DNA of 64,000 nucleotides from an uncultured Prevotellaceae bacterium (GCA_902781315.1 CACZIT010000025.1:42158-106157), one strand, 5' to 3'. Counted from the stretch's first letter, positions 50,960-60,640 are shown. The notes: generated from the letters alone by a model not told the origin. Made by a program: numbers and translations.

Positions 50960-51706
50960 ATGTTTATCGTCAATTCTCTGCATACATTTGGGCGCTACTT
51001 GATGCTCATGGGCCGCACGTTTGCCGTGCCCGAACGCCTGCGCATGTTCTGGAAGCAATACGTGAAGGAAATGTCACAGTTGGGCGTCGACTCAATCGGT
51101 ATCGTACTGCTCATCTCGTTCTTCATCGGAGCGGTAATCTGCATCCAGATGAAGGTGAACATCGAGAGCCCGTGGATGCCTCGCTGGGTGGCCGGCTACA
51201 CCACGCGCGAGATTATGTTGCTGGAGTTTTCGTCGTCTATCATGTGTCTGATTCTGGCTGGCAAGGTGGGCTCGAACATCGCGTCGGAACTGGGCACGAT
51301 GCGCGTCACGCAACAGATTGATGCGCTGGAGATTATGGGCGTGAACTCGGCCTGCTATCTCATTCTGCCGAAAATCATGGGACTGATCACCATCATGCCA
51401 TTCCTCGTCATCTTCTCGTCGGCAACGGGCATCATCGGCGCCTACGGGACAGCCTACATCGGCCATATCCTTTCGCCAGAAGACCTGACAGAGGGACTGC
51501 AGCACTCGTTTGTGCCGTGGTTCATGTATATGTCGATCATCAAGAGTCTGTTCTTCGCGTTCATCATCTCGAGCGTGTCGTCGTTCTACGGCTACACCGT
51601 CGAAGGCGGTTCGGTGGAAGTGGGCAAGGCCTCGACGGATGCCGTGGTATCGTCGTCAGTGCTTATCCTCTTCAGTGATGTGTTCTTAACGCAGATACTG
51701 AGTTGA
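50960..51706 (+). CDS. mlaE: ABC transporter permease, MlaE family
   Basis: 248 residues with about five membrane helices. The MlaE pattern is clear: QLGVDSIGIVLLISFFIGAVICIQ, then LEFSSSIMCLILAGKVGSNIASELGTMRVTQQIDALEIMGVN. It is the inner-membrane permease of a phospholipid transport system for outer-membrane asymmetry. It is followed after 32 nt by the ATPase; the MCE-domain partner is not adjacent in this window. Confidence 0.94.
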   Translation: MFIVNSLHTFGRYLMLMGRTFAVPERLRMFWKQYVKEMSQLGVDSIGIVLLISFFIGAVICIQMKVNIESPWMPRWVAGYTTREIMLLEFSSSIMCLILAGKVGSNIASELGTMRVTQQIDALEIMGVNSACYLILPKIMGLITIMPFLVIFSSATGIIGAYGTAYIGHILSPEDLTEGLQHSFVPWFMYMSIIKSLFFAFIISSVSSFYGYTVEGGSVEVGKASTDAVVSSSVLILFSDVFLTQILS

Positions 51707-51738
51707 TATTAAGTTTCAAGTTTCGAGTTTCAAGGGTA

Positions 51739-52533
51739 ATGATAGAAGTAAAGAATCTCTACAAGTCGTTTGAAGACAAGGAAGTGCTGCACGACATCAG
51801 CACCGTGTTTGAAGACGGCAAGACCAATCTCATTATCGGCCAGTCGGGCTCGGGCAAGACGGTGCTGATGAAGAATCTTGTAGGCCTGCTTGAGCCCACG
51901 AGCGGACAGGTGCTCTACGACGGTCGCGACTTCGTGCGCATGTCGAAACGGGAGAAGGTGACGATGCGTCGTGAAATGGGCATGATTTTCCAGTCGGCAG
52001 CATTGTTCGACTCGCTGTCAGTATTGGAAAACGTGATGTTCCCGCTCGACATGTTCTCGCCGATGAGCTGGCGTGAGCGCGAGCGGCGTGCCATGGAATG
52101 CCTGGAACGCGTCAACCTGCATGGGGCTGAGAAGAAATATCCTTCCGAGATATCCGGTGGTATGCAGAAGCGTGTGGCCATCGCCCGCGCCATCGTGCTG
52201 AACCCGAAGTATTTGTTCTGCGACGAACCGAACAGCGGACTGGACCCGAAAACTTCGCTTGTCATCGACGAACTACTCTCGTCCATCACCCACGATCTGG
52301 GCATCACCACAATCATCAACACCCACGACATGAACTCCGTCATGGGTATTGGCGAAAACATTGTCTTCATCTATAAAGGTCATAAGGAATGGCAGGGCGT
52401 ATCGTCGCAGGTGATGCGGTCAGAAAACAAAAGGCTGACCGACTTCATCTTTGCCAGCGACCTACTGAAGAACATGCGCGACCTCGTCATCGAAAACGAC
52501 ATTGAGTTCGAGCACAAGAAACATTTGGAATAG
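51739..52533 (+). CDS. mlaF: ABC transporter ATP-binding protein, MlaF type
   Basis: 264 residues from the ATG at 51739. An upstream in-frame start at 51703 would be encoded by the AAGTTTC heptamer linker (51711-51735) and is rejected. Walker A GQSGSGKTVLMKN, signature ISGGMQKRVAIARAI, Walker B YLFCDEPNSGLDP, switch His in NTHDMNS. It energises the MlaE permease encoded just upstream. The C-terminal tail (LRDLVIENDIEFEHKKHLE-like) is acidic and extends past the usual end. Confidence 0.93.
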   Translation: MIEVKNLYKSFEDKEVLHDISTVFEDGKTNLIIGQSGSGKTVLMKNLVGLLEPTSGQVLYDGRDFVRMSKREKVTMRREMGMIFQSAALFDSLSVLENVMFPLDMFSPMSWRERERRAMECLERVNLHGAEKKYPSEISGGMQKRVAIARAIVLNPKYLFCDEPNSGLDPKTSLVIDELLSSITHDLGITTIINTHDMNSVMGIGENIVFIYKGHKEWQGVSSQVMRSENKRLTDFIFASDLLKNMRDLVIENDIEFEHKKHLE

Positions 52534-52534
52534 G

Positions 52535-52957
52535 CTACCTCAAATACCAGATACCCTTATTTTCCACCATCGGCACCAGCACCTCTTCGGTGGTGCTGTC
52601 GCCGTAGCAAAACACCATGAAGACATTGGCTTCGTGACGGGCTGTGTCGGCCTCAGCATTCACGATGCGTGTCTCTTTGATGCCACGATGCTCGCGTTGC
52701 TGCTGCCCCATAAACATTTTCGCATTCATGATGAGTTGCTCGCGATAGCTGCCAGGAATGCTGTCGGGACGATATTGACCATCTATGAAAGCCTCGTATT
52801 TTCCCTCCAGCAAGTAGTCGTAGTATTGTTTGGCAGTCTGGGCAGCCACGTCGGCCGGGTCGGGACGCGTTGAACAATTGACAATCAGCAACTGACAACT
52901 TACAATCAGCACGGCACACAGCGCCTTACGAATGATTCCGAGATGAATACGGTCCAT
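52535..52957 (-). CDS. Small lipoprotein, DUF4878/NTF2-like
   Basis: 140 residues. Lipoprotein signal ending at LIVNC (Cys about 28), then a cone-like domain (ADVAAQTAKQYYDYLLEGKYEAFIDGQY ... ENKGIWYLR) resembling DUF4878-type NTF2-fold lipoproteins. Much of the signal (LIVSCQLLIVNC) is encoded by 7-bp repeats (about 52874-52908: ACAATTG, ACAATCA, GCAACTG, ACAACTT, ACAATCA). It ends 1 nt from the convergent mlaF stop. It follows der on the minus strand by about 44 nt, again through a heptamer-like linker. Function unknown. Confidence 0.8.
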   Translation of the reverse strand: MDRIHLGIIRKALCAVLIVSCQLLIVNCSTRPDPADVAAQTAKQYYDYLLEGKYEAFIDGQYRPDSIPGSYREQLIMNAKMFMGQQQREHRGIKETRIVNAEADTARHEANVFMVFCYGDSTTEEVLVPMVENKGIWYLR

Positions 52958-53001
52958 GATCTACTATTTGAAAATTGCACTTGCTAATTGTCAATTGAAA
53001 A

Positions 53002-54315
53002 TTACTTCTGTCTGACGAACACGTTGATGGGACAACCCGTCAACTGCCAGTTGCTGCGAATCTTGTTCTCCAGGAAACGGCGGTAGGGTTCCTTTACATA
53101 TTGCGGCAAGTTGGCATAGAACACGAACGTGGGAATCTGCGTGTTGGGCACCTGCGAGCAATACTTAATCTTGATATACTTACCCTTGATCGATGGTGGC
53201 GGCGTAGCCTCGATGATGGGCAGCATCACCTCGTTGAGTTTCGTCGTACCGATTTTCTGCGTGCGGTTCAGGTAGACCTGCTTGGCCTGCTCTAGCACCT
53301 TGAAGATGCGCTGCTTGGTCAGAGCCGACGCAAAGATGAGAGGGAAGTCGACAAATGGTGCCATGCGTTCGCGAATGGCGTTCTCGAAAGTCTTGATGGC
53401 AATGGGCGATTTGTCTTCCACCAGGTCCCATTTGTTCACGACGACAACAAACGACTTTTGGTTCTTCTGGATGAGTTGGAAGATATTCATGTCCTGCGCC
53501 TCGATGCCACGCGTAGCATCAATCATCAAGATACAGACGTCAGAATTTTCAATGGCGCGGATAGAGCGCATCACCGAGTAGAATTCCAGGTCCTCCGTCA
53601 CCTTGTTCTTACGACGGATACCGGCGGTATCGACGAGATAGAAGTCGAATCCGAACTTGTCGTAGCGAGTATAGATGCTGTCGCGCGTTGTGCCGGCTAT
53701 GTCGGTCACGATGTTGCGGTCCTCGCCGATGAAAGCGTTGATAATGCTCGACTTACCAGCATTTGGACGGCCCACAACGGCGAAACGGGGAATACCTTCC
53801 TCAAGCGTCTCGGCTGTGGCATTGGGCAGTTTCTCCATCACCATGTCGAGCAGGTCGCCCGTACCGCTGCCCGTGGCCGAGCTGATGCAGAAAGGCTCGC
53901 CGAGGCCAAGTTTGTAGAATTCGTAAGAATCATATACCTGGTTGTTGTTGTCGGTCTTGTTGGCGACGAGAATCACAGGCAGCTTCGTGCTGCGCAGAAT
54001 CTGGGCCACATCCTCGTCGAGATCGGTCAGGCCTGTAGTCACGTCGACGAGGAACAACACCAGATCAGCTTCCTCCGTGGCCACCATCACCTGCTTGCGA
54101 ATTTCCTCTTCGAAGACATCGTCGCTATTCACCACCCAGCCGCCGGTGTCGACCACCGAAAACTCGCGGCCGCACCATTCGCACTTGCCATACTGGCGGT
54201 CGCGCGTCGTACCAGCCTCATCGCTGACGATAGCGCTACGCGTCTTGGTCAACCTGTTGAAAAGTGTAGACTTTCCCACATTCGGGCGCCCTACAATTGC
54301 TACCAAATTTGCCAT
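53002..54315 (-). CDS. der: GTPase Der (EngA), 50S ribosome assembly
   Basis: 437 residues with two GTPase domains in tandem: [14 protein letters not shown] / DTGGW / NKTD in the first and [14 protein letters not shown] / DTAGI / NKWD in the second, followed by a C-terminal KH-like domain. It is required for maturation of the large ribosomal subunit. Its promoter has the heptamer layout (54336-54382). It is downstream of era and the BspA-like gene. Confidence 0.98.
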   Translation of the reverse strand: MANLVAIVGRPNVGKSTLFNRLTKTRSAIVSDEAGTTRDRQYGKCEWCGREFSVVDTGGWVVNSDDVFEEEIRKQVMVATEEADLVLFLVDVTTGLTDLDEDVAQILRSTKLPVILVANKTDNNNQVYDSYEFYKLGLGEPFCISSATGSGTGDLLDMVMEKLPNATAETLEEGIPRFAVVGRPNAGKSSIINAFIGEDRNIVTDIAGTTRDSIYTRYDKFGFDFYLVDTAGIRRKNKVTEDLEFYSVMRSIRAIENSDVCILMIDATRGIEAQDMNIFQLIQKNQKSFVVVVNKWDLVEDKSPIAIKTFENAIRERMAPFVDFPLIFASALTKQRIFKVLEQAKQVYLNRTQKIGTTKLNEVMLPIIEATPPPSIKGKYIKIKYCSQVPNTQIPTFVFYANLPQYVKEPYRRFLENKIRSNWQLTGCPINVFVRQK

Positions 54316-54335
54316 ACTTTATTTCTTTTTGTTTG

Positions 54336-54382
54336 CAAAGGTAAGAAAAAAAAAGAAGAATGAAGAATGAAGAATGAAAAAA
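54336..54382 (-). promoter_or_regulatory. Heptamer-array promoter of der
   Basis: Three exact GAAGAAT units (54355-54375, plus GAAAAAA) are followed towards der by a T-run (minus strand) and TACCTTTG (54336-54343). Same layout as the promoters of mdh, the ECF sigma gene and mlaE/lptB. Confidence 0.75.
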
Positions 54383-54438
54383 CTTCAGAAAGATGACCAA
54401 AAGAGCACGGAGTGTTTTCTTCTACTTCAATACCGTGT

Positions 54439-56037
54439 TCATTCTTTTCCGAGAATGACATTCACGAGATCTGTCACGTCGGCTATAGTTATCTGGCCAT
54501 CACCATTGACATCGCCGACCGCCGAGAGGTCGAACTCCTTCACTGTCTCTTCGGAATCCAGATAGCCTTCTTTCTGTGCATAGACGCTGACGCGGAACTT
54601 GCCAACCAGCTGCAATTCTCGTCCAATAAAGTTTTCATCGGAATTCAAGAAACTGACCTTCGACACGCATTGTGCGCCCTCCGTTTCACAAAAGAACGAC
54701 AACTTGCCATGGCGATAGGTAATCGTTGGAGTTGCGCAGCGCGGGGTTTCGATGATGGCAGCCTCCAGCCTTCCGAAATAGCTCCAGGGCGTAGAGGCCT
54801 GATACTGGCTGAGCACCGACTCCGGCACGTGCAGCGTGGCCTGAGCCACACTTGAATTCATGAACACGTTGTCAGATGCCGTGGGGAGCGTCGTGGCATA
54901 GCAATAGACATCAGAAAGGGAAGGATTGTCGCGAAAAGCAAAATCTCCAATCGACGTAATGCTTGCAGGCAACGTCACCGTAGCAAGCTGGCTGCACGCG
55001 TAGAAGCACTGGGTGCCGATGGTTTCCACCTTGCCGGGCAACTCTATTGCTGAGATGCTGCTGCAATTGCAAAAGGCCAGGTTGCCGATGGTTTCCAGAT
55101 TCCTGCCATAAACGACTTCCGTGAGACTGTTGCAACGATTGAAGGCATAGTTGCCAATCGTGGTCGTCTTGTCAGGGAGAGAAAGTTCGCCCAAGGCCGT
55201 ACAGCCATCGAAGGCATTCTCGTCAATCGTCTGGACGCCTTCGCCCAGCTCAATGTTCGAAAGTTCCCGGCACTCAAAGAACGAACACTTGCCGATGCGC
55301 TCAACACTATTAGGAACCACGAGCGATTCAATGGCGTTGCATCCGAAGAAAGCACAATCGCTGATTTCAGCCACGCCATCAGGGATGACCAGCTCCTTCG
55401 TCTCAACTCCATTAATGCTGAGCGTGGTAGCATACTTGAAAGGGTTTGAACTGGAACCGACTAGTGAACTACCTGCAACCTTCACGCCGCAGTAGGCCGC
55501 CAAGTCGACAAGATTGACACGGTGCAACGATGTGCAGTTGTTGAAGGCTCCCGAGACGAGTTCCTTCAATCCGCTGCCGAGGCTGACCTCAGCCAATTTC
55601 GAACAGCCCATGAAGGCATAGGCTCCGATTAGTTCCACGCGATTCGGAACGGTCACCGTCTTCAATGACGTGCATCCCGAAAAGGCGTAGGCTTGAATGG
55701 ATGTCAGGCTTTCTGGGAACACCACTGCGGCAAGGGCTTTGCAGCCACTGAAGGCATAGCCGCCAATGCGCAGCACACCTTCGGGCAGGACGACCTTCGT
55801 CAAGCCCGTGCAGTTCTGAAAAGCCTTGTTGCCAATGGCTTCCACTTGATAGGTGGAACCGTTATAAATGAACGAGGCAGGTATCGTCACTTCCCCAGAA
55901 GAAAGACTACTGCCCGCAGCGACCTCGGCACTCACAGCAGACAGCAGGTTGTAGCAGAAGCCATCGACCTCCACCACCTCTGCTCTCGCCGTCATGGCGA
56001 GCATGAGAGTGAAAAATAAAATGATCCGCCCTTTCAT
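54439..56037 (-). CDS. BspA-like leucine-rich repeat surface protein with C-terminal dockerin-like module
   Basis: 532 residues. Signal peptide 1-19, then about 14 LRR_5 (BspA type) repeats of roughly 23 residues (IGNKAFQNCTGLTKVVLPEGV, IGGYAFSGCKALAAVVFPESL and so on) to about residue 400, a beta-rich section, and a C-terminal GDVNGDGQITIADVTDLVNVILG module. Such proteins bind host or matrix components in related bacteria. The last module matches the N-terminal one of the protein at 20640 almost word for word. It lies between era and der on the same strand. Confidence 0.92.
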   Translation of the reverse strand: MKGRIILFFTLMLAMTARAEVVEVDGFCYNLLSAVSAEVAAGSSLSSGEVTIPASFIYNGSTYQVEAIGNKAFQNCTGLTKVVLPEGVLRIGGYAFSGCKALAAVVFPESLTSIQAYAFSGCTSLKTVTVPNRVELIGAYAFMGCSKLAEVSLGSGLKELVSGAFNNCTSLHRVNLVDLAAYCGVKVAGSSLVGSSSNPFKYATTLSINGVETKELVIPDGVAEISDCAFFGCNAIESLVVPNSVERIGKCSFFECRELSNIELGEGVQTIDENAFDGCTALGELSLPDKTTTIGNYAFNRCNSLTEVVYGRNLETIGNLAFCNCSSISAIELPGKVETIGTQCFYACSQLATVTLPASITSIGDFAFRDNPSLSDVYCYATTLPTASDNVFMNSSVAQATLHVPESVLSQYQASTPWSYFGRLEAAIIETPRCATPTITYRHGKLSFFCETEGAQCVSKVSFLNSDENFIGRELQLVGKFRVSVYAQKEGYLDSEETVKEFDLSAVGDVNGDGQITIADVTDLVNVILGKE

Positions 56038-56052
56038 TTTTTCTGTTGAAGA

Positions 56053-56943
56053 TTACTCGGGATTATAGCCGAAGGCGTTGAGCTCGCGGTCATTGGAGCG
56101 CCAGTCCTTGTCGACCTTGACAAAGGTCTCGAGATTGATTTTCTTGCCGAAGAACTTCTCCAAGGCCTTGCGACTCTCCATACCCACTTTCTTCAGAGCG
56201 ATGCCCTGGTGGCCGATGATGATGCCCTTCTGCGACTCGCGCTCCACGTAGATAGTGGCATGGATGTCGATGCGCTGCGGCGTCTCCTTGAACGAATCCA
56301 CGCGCACCTCTACGGCATAGGGAATCTCCTTGTCGTAGTAGAGAAGGATTTTCTCGCGGATGATCTCCGACACAAAGAAGCGGGCAGGCTTGTCCGTCAG
56401 CTGGTCCTTCTCGAAGTAGGCCGGGCTCTCGGGCAGCAGTTCCTGAATGCGCTTCAGCAGCATGTCCACGCCGAACTTATTCTTCGCCGAGATGGGCAGA
56501 ATCTCTGCATTCGGCAGCAGCTGGTGCCACTTCTCGACAATATTGCCCAAAGCCTCCGTCGAAGAAGCCTTCAGTTCGTCGATTTTATTGATGAGCAGAA
56601 TCACGGGAATCTTCATCTGCTGCACCTTCTCCAGGAAGTCCATGTTCTTCTCCGGGTTCTCCACCACGTCGGTGACGTAGAGCAGCACGTCGGCATCCTG
56701 CAGGGCACTCTCCGAGAAGGCCAGCATCATCTCCTGCATCTTGTAGTTCGGCTTCAACACGCCCGGCGTGTCGCTGAACACAATCTGCATGTCGTCCGTG
56801 TTGACGATGCCCATGATACGATGGCGCGTGGTCTGCGCCTTGAAGGTAGCAATCGAAATACGCTCACCAACCAGCTGGTTCATGAGCGTACTTTTGCCAA
56901 CGTTGGGATTTCCAACGATGTTTACAAATCCTGCTTTATGCAT
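56053..56943 (-). CDS. era: GTPase Era, 30S ribosome assembly
   Basis: 296 residues from the ATG at 56943; the upstream TTG at 56976 is rejected because Era begins with [20 protein letters not shown]-motifs: GNPNVGKST, the effector TTRHRIMGI, DTPG and NKID; KH domain with the IIGHQGIALKKVGMESRKALEKFFG motif near the C-terminus. It binds the 3' end of 16S rRNA. It is transcribed after fabH. Confidence 0.98.
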   Translation of the reverse strand: MHKAGFVNIVGNPNVGKSTLMNQLVGERISIATFKAQTTRHRIMGIVNTDDMQIVFSDTPGVLKPNYKMQEMMLAFSESALQDADVLLYVTDVVENPEKNMDFLEKVQQMKIPVILLINKIDELKASSTEALGNIVEKWHQLLPNAEILPISAKNKFGVDMLLKRIQELLPESPAYFEKDQLTDKPARFFVSEIIREKILLYYDKEIPYAVEVRVDSFKETPQRIDIHATIYVERESQKGIIIGHQGIALKKVGMESRKALEKFFGKKINLETFVKVDKDWRSNDRELNAFGYNPE

Positions 56944-57003
56944 GATGTTTGAATTAAGAGCAGGGCGCATGGCCAAGCCACGTCCCTGCTTTGATGAGTC
57001 TCT

Positions 57004-58017
57004 CTACTTTGAAACCTTGTCGCCGTCGTAGGCCCACTTGAAGTAGCTGGCGCCATGGGCGAAACCGGCGCCGAAGGCCGTGAACACCACGTTGTCGCCT
57101 TTCTTCATGTTGGCTTCGTTGTCCCACATGGCCAGAGGAATCGTGGCACCCGACGTATTGCCGTAGCGCTCGATGTTCACCACCACTTTCTCCATCGGCA
57201 GACCGACGCGCTTGGCCACGGCCTCAATGATGCGATAGTTGGCTTCGTGAGGAATCACCCAGTCTACGTCCTTGTCGCTCAGTTGGTTGCGCTTCATGAT
57301 CTCGGCCACGTCGTCGCCCATCGAGGTGACGGCATAGCGGAACACGGTGCGTCCCTCCTGATAGATGTAGTGCAGACGGTGCGACACTGTGAAATGGCTG
57401 GGCGGGCATACCGAGCCGCCAGCCTTCATGTGCAGGAAGGGCAGACCCTTGCCGTCGGTACGGAAGAATGCATCCTGCGCGCCCACGCCTTCCTCCTCAG
57501 AGGCTTCCACGAGCACTGCTCCGGCACCGTCGCCGAAGAGCACACATGTCTGACGGTCGGTGTAGTCGGCGATGGACGACATCTTGTCGGCACCGATGAC
57601 CATCACCCTGCGGCAACGTCCGCTTTTCACCATCGACACAGCCACGTCCATGGCATACATAAAACCGGCGCAAGCTGCCGAGAGGTCCATGGCAAAGGCA
57701 TTCTTCATGCCCAGTTTGCCGATGACCACCGAGGCCGTCGAGGGAAACTTATAGTCGGGAGTCGTCGTGGCCAGCAGCACAGCGTCTATTGAGTCCGGAT
57801 CGGCACCCGTCTTCTGCAGCAGCTGCTTGGCAGCCTTGCGGGCCATGTAGCTGGTGCCCAGTCCTTCCTCGGTCAGGATGTGGCGCTCCTTGATACCGAC
57901 GCGTGTCATGATCCACTCGTCGCTCGTGTCCACCATGCGCGACAGTTCCTCGTTCGTGAGGATGTAGTCGGGCACGTAGCCGCCCACGCCGCTGATGATC
58001 GCGTTTATCATTCCCAT
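57004..58017 (-). CDS. fabH: 3-oxoacyl-[ACP] synthase III
   Basis: 337 residues. KAS III triad: Cys in LSAACAGFMYA, His in VIPHEANYRI (many relatives have HQAN) and Asn in GNTSGATIPLA. It starts fatty-acid synthesis by condensing acyl-CoA with malonyl-ACP. The GAGAVLVEASEE and GAGFAHGASYF segments are standard. It is placed after rpmF and before era, the common order in Bacteroidota. Confidence 0.97.
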   Translation of the reverse strand: MGMINAIISGVGGYVPDYILTNEELSRMVDTSDEWIMTRVGIKERHILTEEGLGTSYMARKAAKQLLQKTGADPDSIDAVLLATTTPDYKFPSTASVVIGKLGMKNAFAMDLSAACAGFMYAMDVAVSMVKSGRCRRVMVIGADKMSSIADYTDRQTCVLFGDGAGAVLVEASEEEGVGAQDAFFRTDGKGLPFLHMKAGGSVCPPSHFTVSHRLHYIYQEGRTVFRYAVTSMGDDVAEIMKRNQLSDKDVDWVIPHEANYRIIEAVAKRVGLPMEKVVVNIERYGNTSGATIPLAMWDNEANMKKGDNVVFTAFGAGFAHGASYFKWAYDGDKVSK

Positions 58018-58025
58018 TCAGTTTA

Positions 58026-58211
58026 TTATTCAGCTGCTTCCATCACGACAGCAACCTTACCACGATAGTAGCCGCAAGAGGGGCAAACGGTGTGGTAAAC
58101 ATAATATGCACCGCAGTTGGGGCATACTGCCAGCGTGGGAGCCACAGCTCCGTCGTGAGTTCTTCTCTTCAGTGTACGAGTCTTCGACTGTCTTCTTTTA
58201 GGATGTGCCAT
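58026..58211 (-). CDS. rpmF: 50S ribosomal protein L32
   Basis: 61 residues: AHPKRRQSKTRTLKRRTHDG at the start and the zinc ribbon CPNCGAYYVYHTVCPSCGYYRGK with four Cys, so this is the zinc-binding form. It follows DUF177 and lies 8 nt before fabH. Confidence 0.97.
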   Translation of the reverse strand: MAHPKRRQSKTRTLKRRTHDGAVAPTLAVCPNCGAYYVYHTVCPSCGYYRGKVAVVMEAAE

Positions 58212-58251
58212 AATTAATTTACGATTTACTGATTTACAATTTTAAGATTAT

Positions 58252-58776
58252 TCACTTTTTCAGTTTCAGCAGAGCCTCCCATCGCGGGTCCACCGCCTTT
58301 GCCTCTTCCGCTTCGCTGCTTCGGGCAGCGTCGTGCTCACTGAGCAACTTACTCATCGCCGCGTTGCATTTTCCAGGTGCATGCACGTGCTTGATGGGAA
58401 TGGCCAGACTGATGAACTCGTAGATGAGCCATGCCGTGTCGAGTATTCCTTCGTTCTCGTCGACGGTCACGATTTCATCACCTTCGTCCAGGGTGCTCTC
58501 ACCGAACCGTGCGAACAAGTGGTCGTCGCTGACGATGGGTAGCTCCATGTCGTCCAAACACAGGTCGCACGTAACGTGCACAACACCCTCGGTGTGGAAA
58601 TCCAGCTCGAAGTACTCCGACGCCTTGCGGACGGTCAGTGTCACGTCGAGCTCTCCTTCCCTCACGTCGGGAGCATCGATAGCCTCAAAGTAGGCTTCGT
58701 CCAGATGGTAGCTGAGCACGGTCTCCGCGGTCTGCAACCCCTTCAAATCTACCTTAAAGGTCTCTAATGTACACAT
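58252..58776 (-). CDS. DUF177 (YceD) protein
   Basis: 174 residues from the ATG at 58776. The longer frame is rejected because it starts upstream of the -7 element. The conserved part is GVVHVTCDLCLDDMELPI with its CxxC, then an acidic stretch and the C-terminal DPRWEALLKLK. DUF177/YceD proteins are encoded next to rpmF across bacteria and are tied to 23S rRNA or ribosome assembly in some species. The start codon is only a few nt from the predicted transcription start, so the mRNA may be nearly leaderless. Confidence 0.9.
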   Translation of the reverse strand: MCTLETFKVDLKGLQTAETVLSYHLDEAYFEAIDAPDVREGELDVTLTVRKASEYFELDFHTEGVVHVTCDLCLDDMELPIVSDDHLFARFGESTLDEGDEIVTVDENEGILDTAWLIYEFISLAIPIKHVHAPGKCNAAMSKLLSEHDAARSSEAEEAKAVDPRWEALLKLKK

Positions 58777-58785
58777 TTCGGGCTG

Positions 58786-58793
58786 CAAAGTTA
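58786..58793 (-). promoter_or_regulatory. -7 element of the DUF177-rpmF-fabH-era unit
   Basis: TAACTTTG on the minus strand with the ATG at 58776 only about 10 nt away, implying a very short leader. Confidence 0.6.
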
Positions 58794-58876
58794 CAACAAA
58801 AACTTCAAACGGCAAAGGGCAAAGCGAAAAATTTTGCTAAAAACCTGATTTTGAATGGGAAAAGCGTCTTTTAGCG

Positions 58877-58964
58877 GTGGAAATCAACTGGTTTTACCGA
58901 GGAAAACAACTTAATTTGCTGAGGAAAACAACTTAATTTACTGAGGAAAGTCATTGAGATACTT
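58877..58964. repeat. 22-bp periodic array, four units
   Basis: Units begin at 58877, 58899, 58921 and 58943. Units 2 and 3 (GAGGAAAACAACTTAATTT) differ at one base in 22; units 1 and 4 are diverged. It is related to the arrays at 22808 and 48159. Confidence 0.88.
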
Positions 58965-59260
58965 TATGTTCTTCGTTGCTGTAAGGACGAATTGCCGCAA
59001 TGTAGGGACGAGACGTGTCGCGTCCCTACATAACAAGGAAAAGCTTAGCCCCGGAGTGGGGCGCACATAGAGGGGATTGCATCTCCACGGCTGTGCGCCC
59101 CCTTTAGGGACGAGCCCGCTTGAGCACTTAACAGTCCGCAGGTTGTGCCCGCGGTTATGTATATACGTCCCCTTTAGGACAAAAAAGTATACAGTTGTCT
59201 TGAAGAAGAAAGACGCCAGAATAATGAAGAGGGAACTGCTCTACCTGCACTGCCTTGAGA
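58965..59260. other. Intergenic region with two foldback repeats
   Basis: No gene seen. Contains the 30-bp palindrome TGTAGGGACG ... CGTCCCTACA (59001-59030) and a 10-bp inverted repeat GGGGCGCACA / TGTGCGCCCC (59058-59067, 59092-59101). Related TGTAGGGAC foldback sequence recurs at 62014-62089. The hairpins lie downstream of the sensor kinase and may end its transcript. Confidence 0.6.
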
Positions 59261-60454
59261 TCAACGCTGTTTGATTTCGATGCGGAAGGTGGTGCCGCGG
59301 CCCAGTTCGGTGTTTTTCACGTAGATGCGCCCGTGGTGATACTCCTCCACGATGCGCTTGGCGAGCGAGAGACCCAGACCCCAGCCGCGCTGCTTTGTGG
59401 TGAAGCCGGGTTTGAAGACGTTGTTCAGGTCTTTCTTGCGAATGCCTTTACCGGTGTCGCTCACCTCCACTACCACGCGGCCCATCTCTTCGGCCAGGAA
59501 AAGCGTGATGCGGCCCGAGCCCTCCATGGCGTCGACGGCGTTCTTGCAGAGATTCTCGATGACCCACTCAAAAAGCGAGGCGTTCAGCGGCACGATGACG
59601 GGCTCGGGGGGGAACACCTTCTCTATTTTCACCTTGTTGCTCACGCGGCGCGACATGTATTCGCCCACTCGGGTGAGCACCTCGTTCATGTTCGACGGCA
59701 CGGGCTCAGGCAGCGAGCCTATCTTCGAGAAACGGTCGGCGATGAGCTGCAGGCGCTTAACGTCCTTCTCCATCTCGCCCAGCAGGTCGTCTTGAGGATA
59801 CTGCTCCCGCAGGATTTCCGTCCATGCCATGAGGCTCGAGATGGGGGTACCCAGCTGGTGGGCTGTCTCCTTGGAGAGACCTACCCACACTTTGTTCTGC
59901 TCGGCGCGCTTCGACGTGAGCAGGGCGAAGATGGCCACGACCACGAAGAGCAACACCACGCCCAGTTGCACGTAGGGATAGATAGAGAGGCGCTTCAGCA
60001 TGAGCGAGTCGTCGTAGCACACGTCGATGTATTCGCTGGGGTTGGCTTCGTCGTAAAGGATGCGTATGCTATGTCCGGCAGCCTTCATGCGCTTGCCGCG
60101 TTCAGCCGTCAGCCGCAGGCTGTCGGCAGCATTGGCGGCTCCCTGGCCGCGGCTCCACCAGTGGCTCTCCAAGTCGATGTTGCGCGAGGTCTGCACCTGC
60201 CCGTTCTCGTCCATCACTACAATAGGGATGGTGGTATTGTCCTCGATGACCTTCAGAACGAGGTTCATGCCGCCGTTGTCGTCGCTGACGTTCAGCGTGC
60301 GCATGGCCTCGGCCCAAATTTCCATCTTCTTGTGCTCCTCCTCGTAGAGGTCGCGCGTCAGCAGGTTGGACGCCACGAGCGAGGCGACGGCAATCACGAT
60401 TGCTGCCACCACGAGAAGAATCTTCGTCTGACGGATGCGGTCGGTCCACTGCAT
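59261..60454 (-). CDS. Orphan membrane sensor histidine kinase
   Basis: 397 residues from the ATG at 60454. TM1 about 11-32, an extracytoplasmic sensor part of about 125 residues (VLKVIEDNTTIPIVVMDENGQVQ), TM2 about 160-180, then the kinase: H-box KETAHQLGTPISSLMAW (His 199), N-box ENLCKNAVDAM, G1 DTGKGI, F-box VFKPGFTTK and G2 GWGLGLSLAKRI. No response regulator gene is next to it, so its partner is elsewhere. The HxLGTP H-box form is typical for a Bacteroidota subgroup. The neighbouring fucosidase and pectate lyase are divergent, and a regulatory link is only a possibility. Confidence 0.92.
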   Translation of the reverse strand: MQWTDRIRQTKILLVVAAIVIAVASLVASNLLTRDLYEEEHKKMEIWAEAMRTLNVSDDNGGMNLVLKVIEDNTTIPIVVMDENGQVQTSRNIDLESHWWSRGQGAANAADSLRLTAERGKRMKAAGHSIRILYDEANPSEYIDVCYDDSLMLKRLSIYPYVQLGVVLLFVVVAIFALLTSKRAEQNKVWVGLSKETAHQLGTPISSLMAWTEILREQYPQDDLLGEMEKDVKRLQLIADRFSKIGSLPEPVPSNMNEVLTRVGEYMSRRVSNKVKIEKVFPPEPVIVPLNASLFEWVIENLCKNAVDAMEGSGRITLFLAEEMGRVVVEVSDTGKGIRKKDLNNVFKPGFTTKQRGWGLGLSLAKRIVEEYHHGRIYVKNTELGRGTTFRIEIKQR

Positions 60455-60605
60455 GGCTGTTGAGAATTTCCCCCGCTTCGCTCTGATGGTGTCCCTTGGA
60501 CCGAGCGGAGAGTTTATGGGGTATGAGTTATGTATTTCTTGTTCTAAAAAAACGCGCAAACTAAAAAAATATTGTGGAGAGCAATGCATTCTGAGAAAAA
60601 TTCAT

Positions 60606-60613
60606 TACTTTTG
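60606..60613 (+). promoter_or_regulatory. -7 element of the second fucosidase gene
   Basis: TACTTTTG with start expected near 60620 and the ATG at 60641. No clear -33 element. Confidence 0.6.
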
Positions 60614-60640
60614 CGGTCAGAACCATAACTAAAAAGAAAT

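Noticed and set aside
51703-51738. N-terminal extension of the MlaF-type ATPase
   Set aside because: It would be encoded by the AAGTTTC repeat linker; the ABC domain starts at the ATG at 51739.
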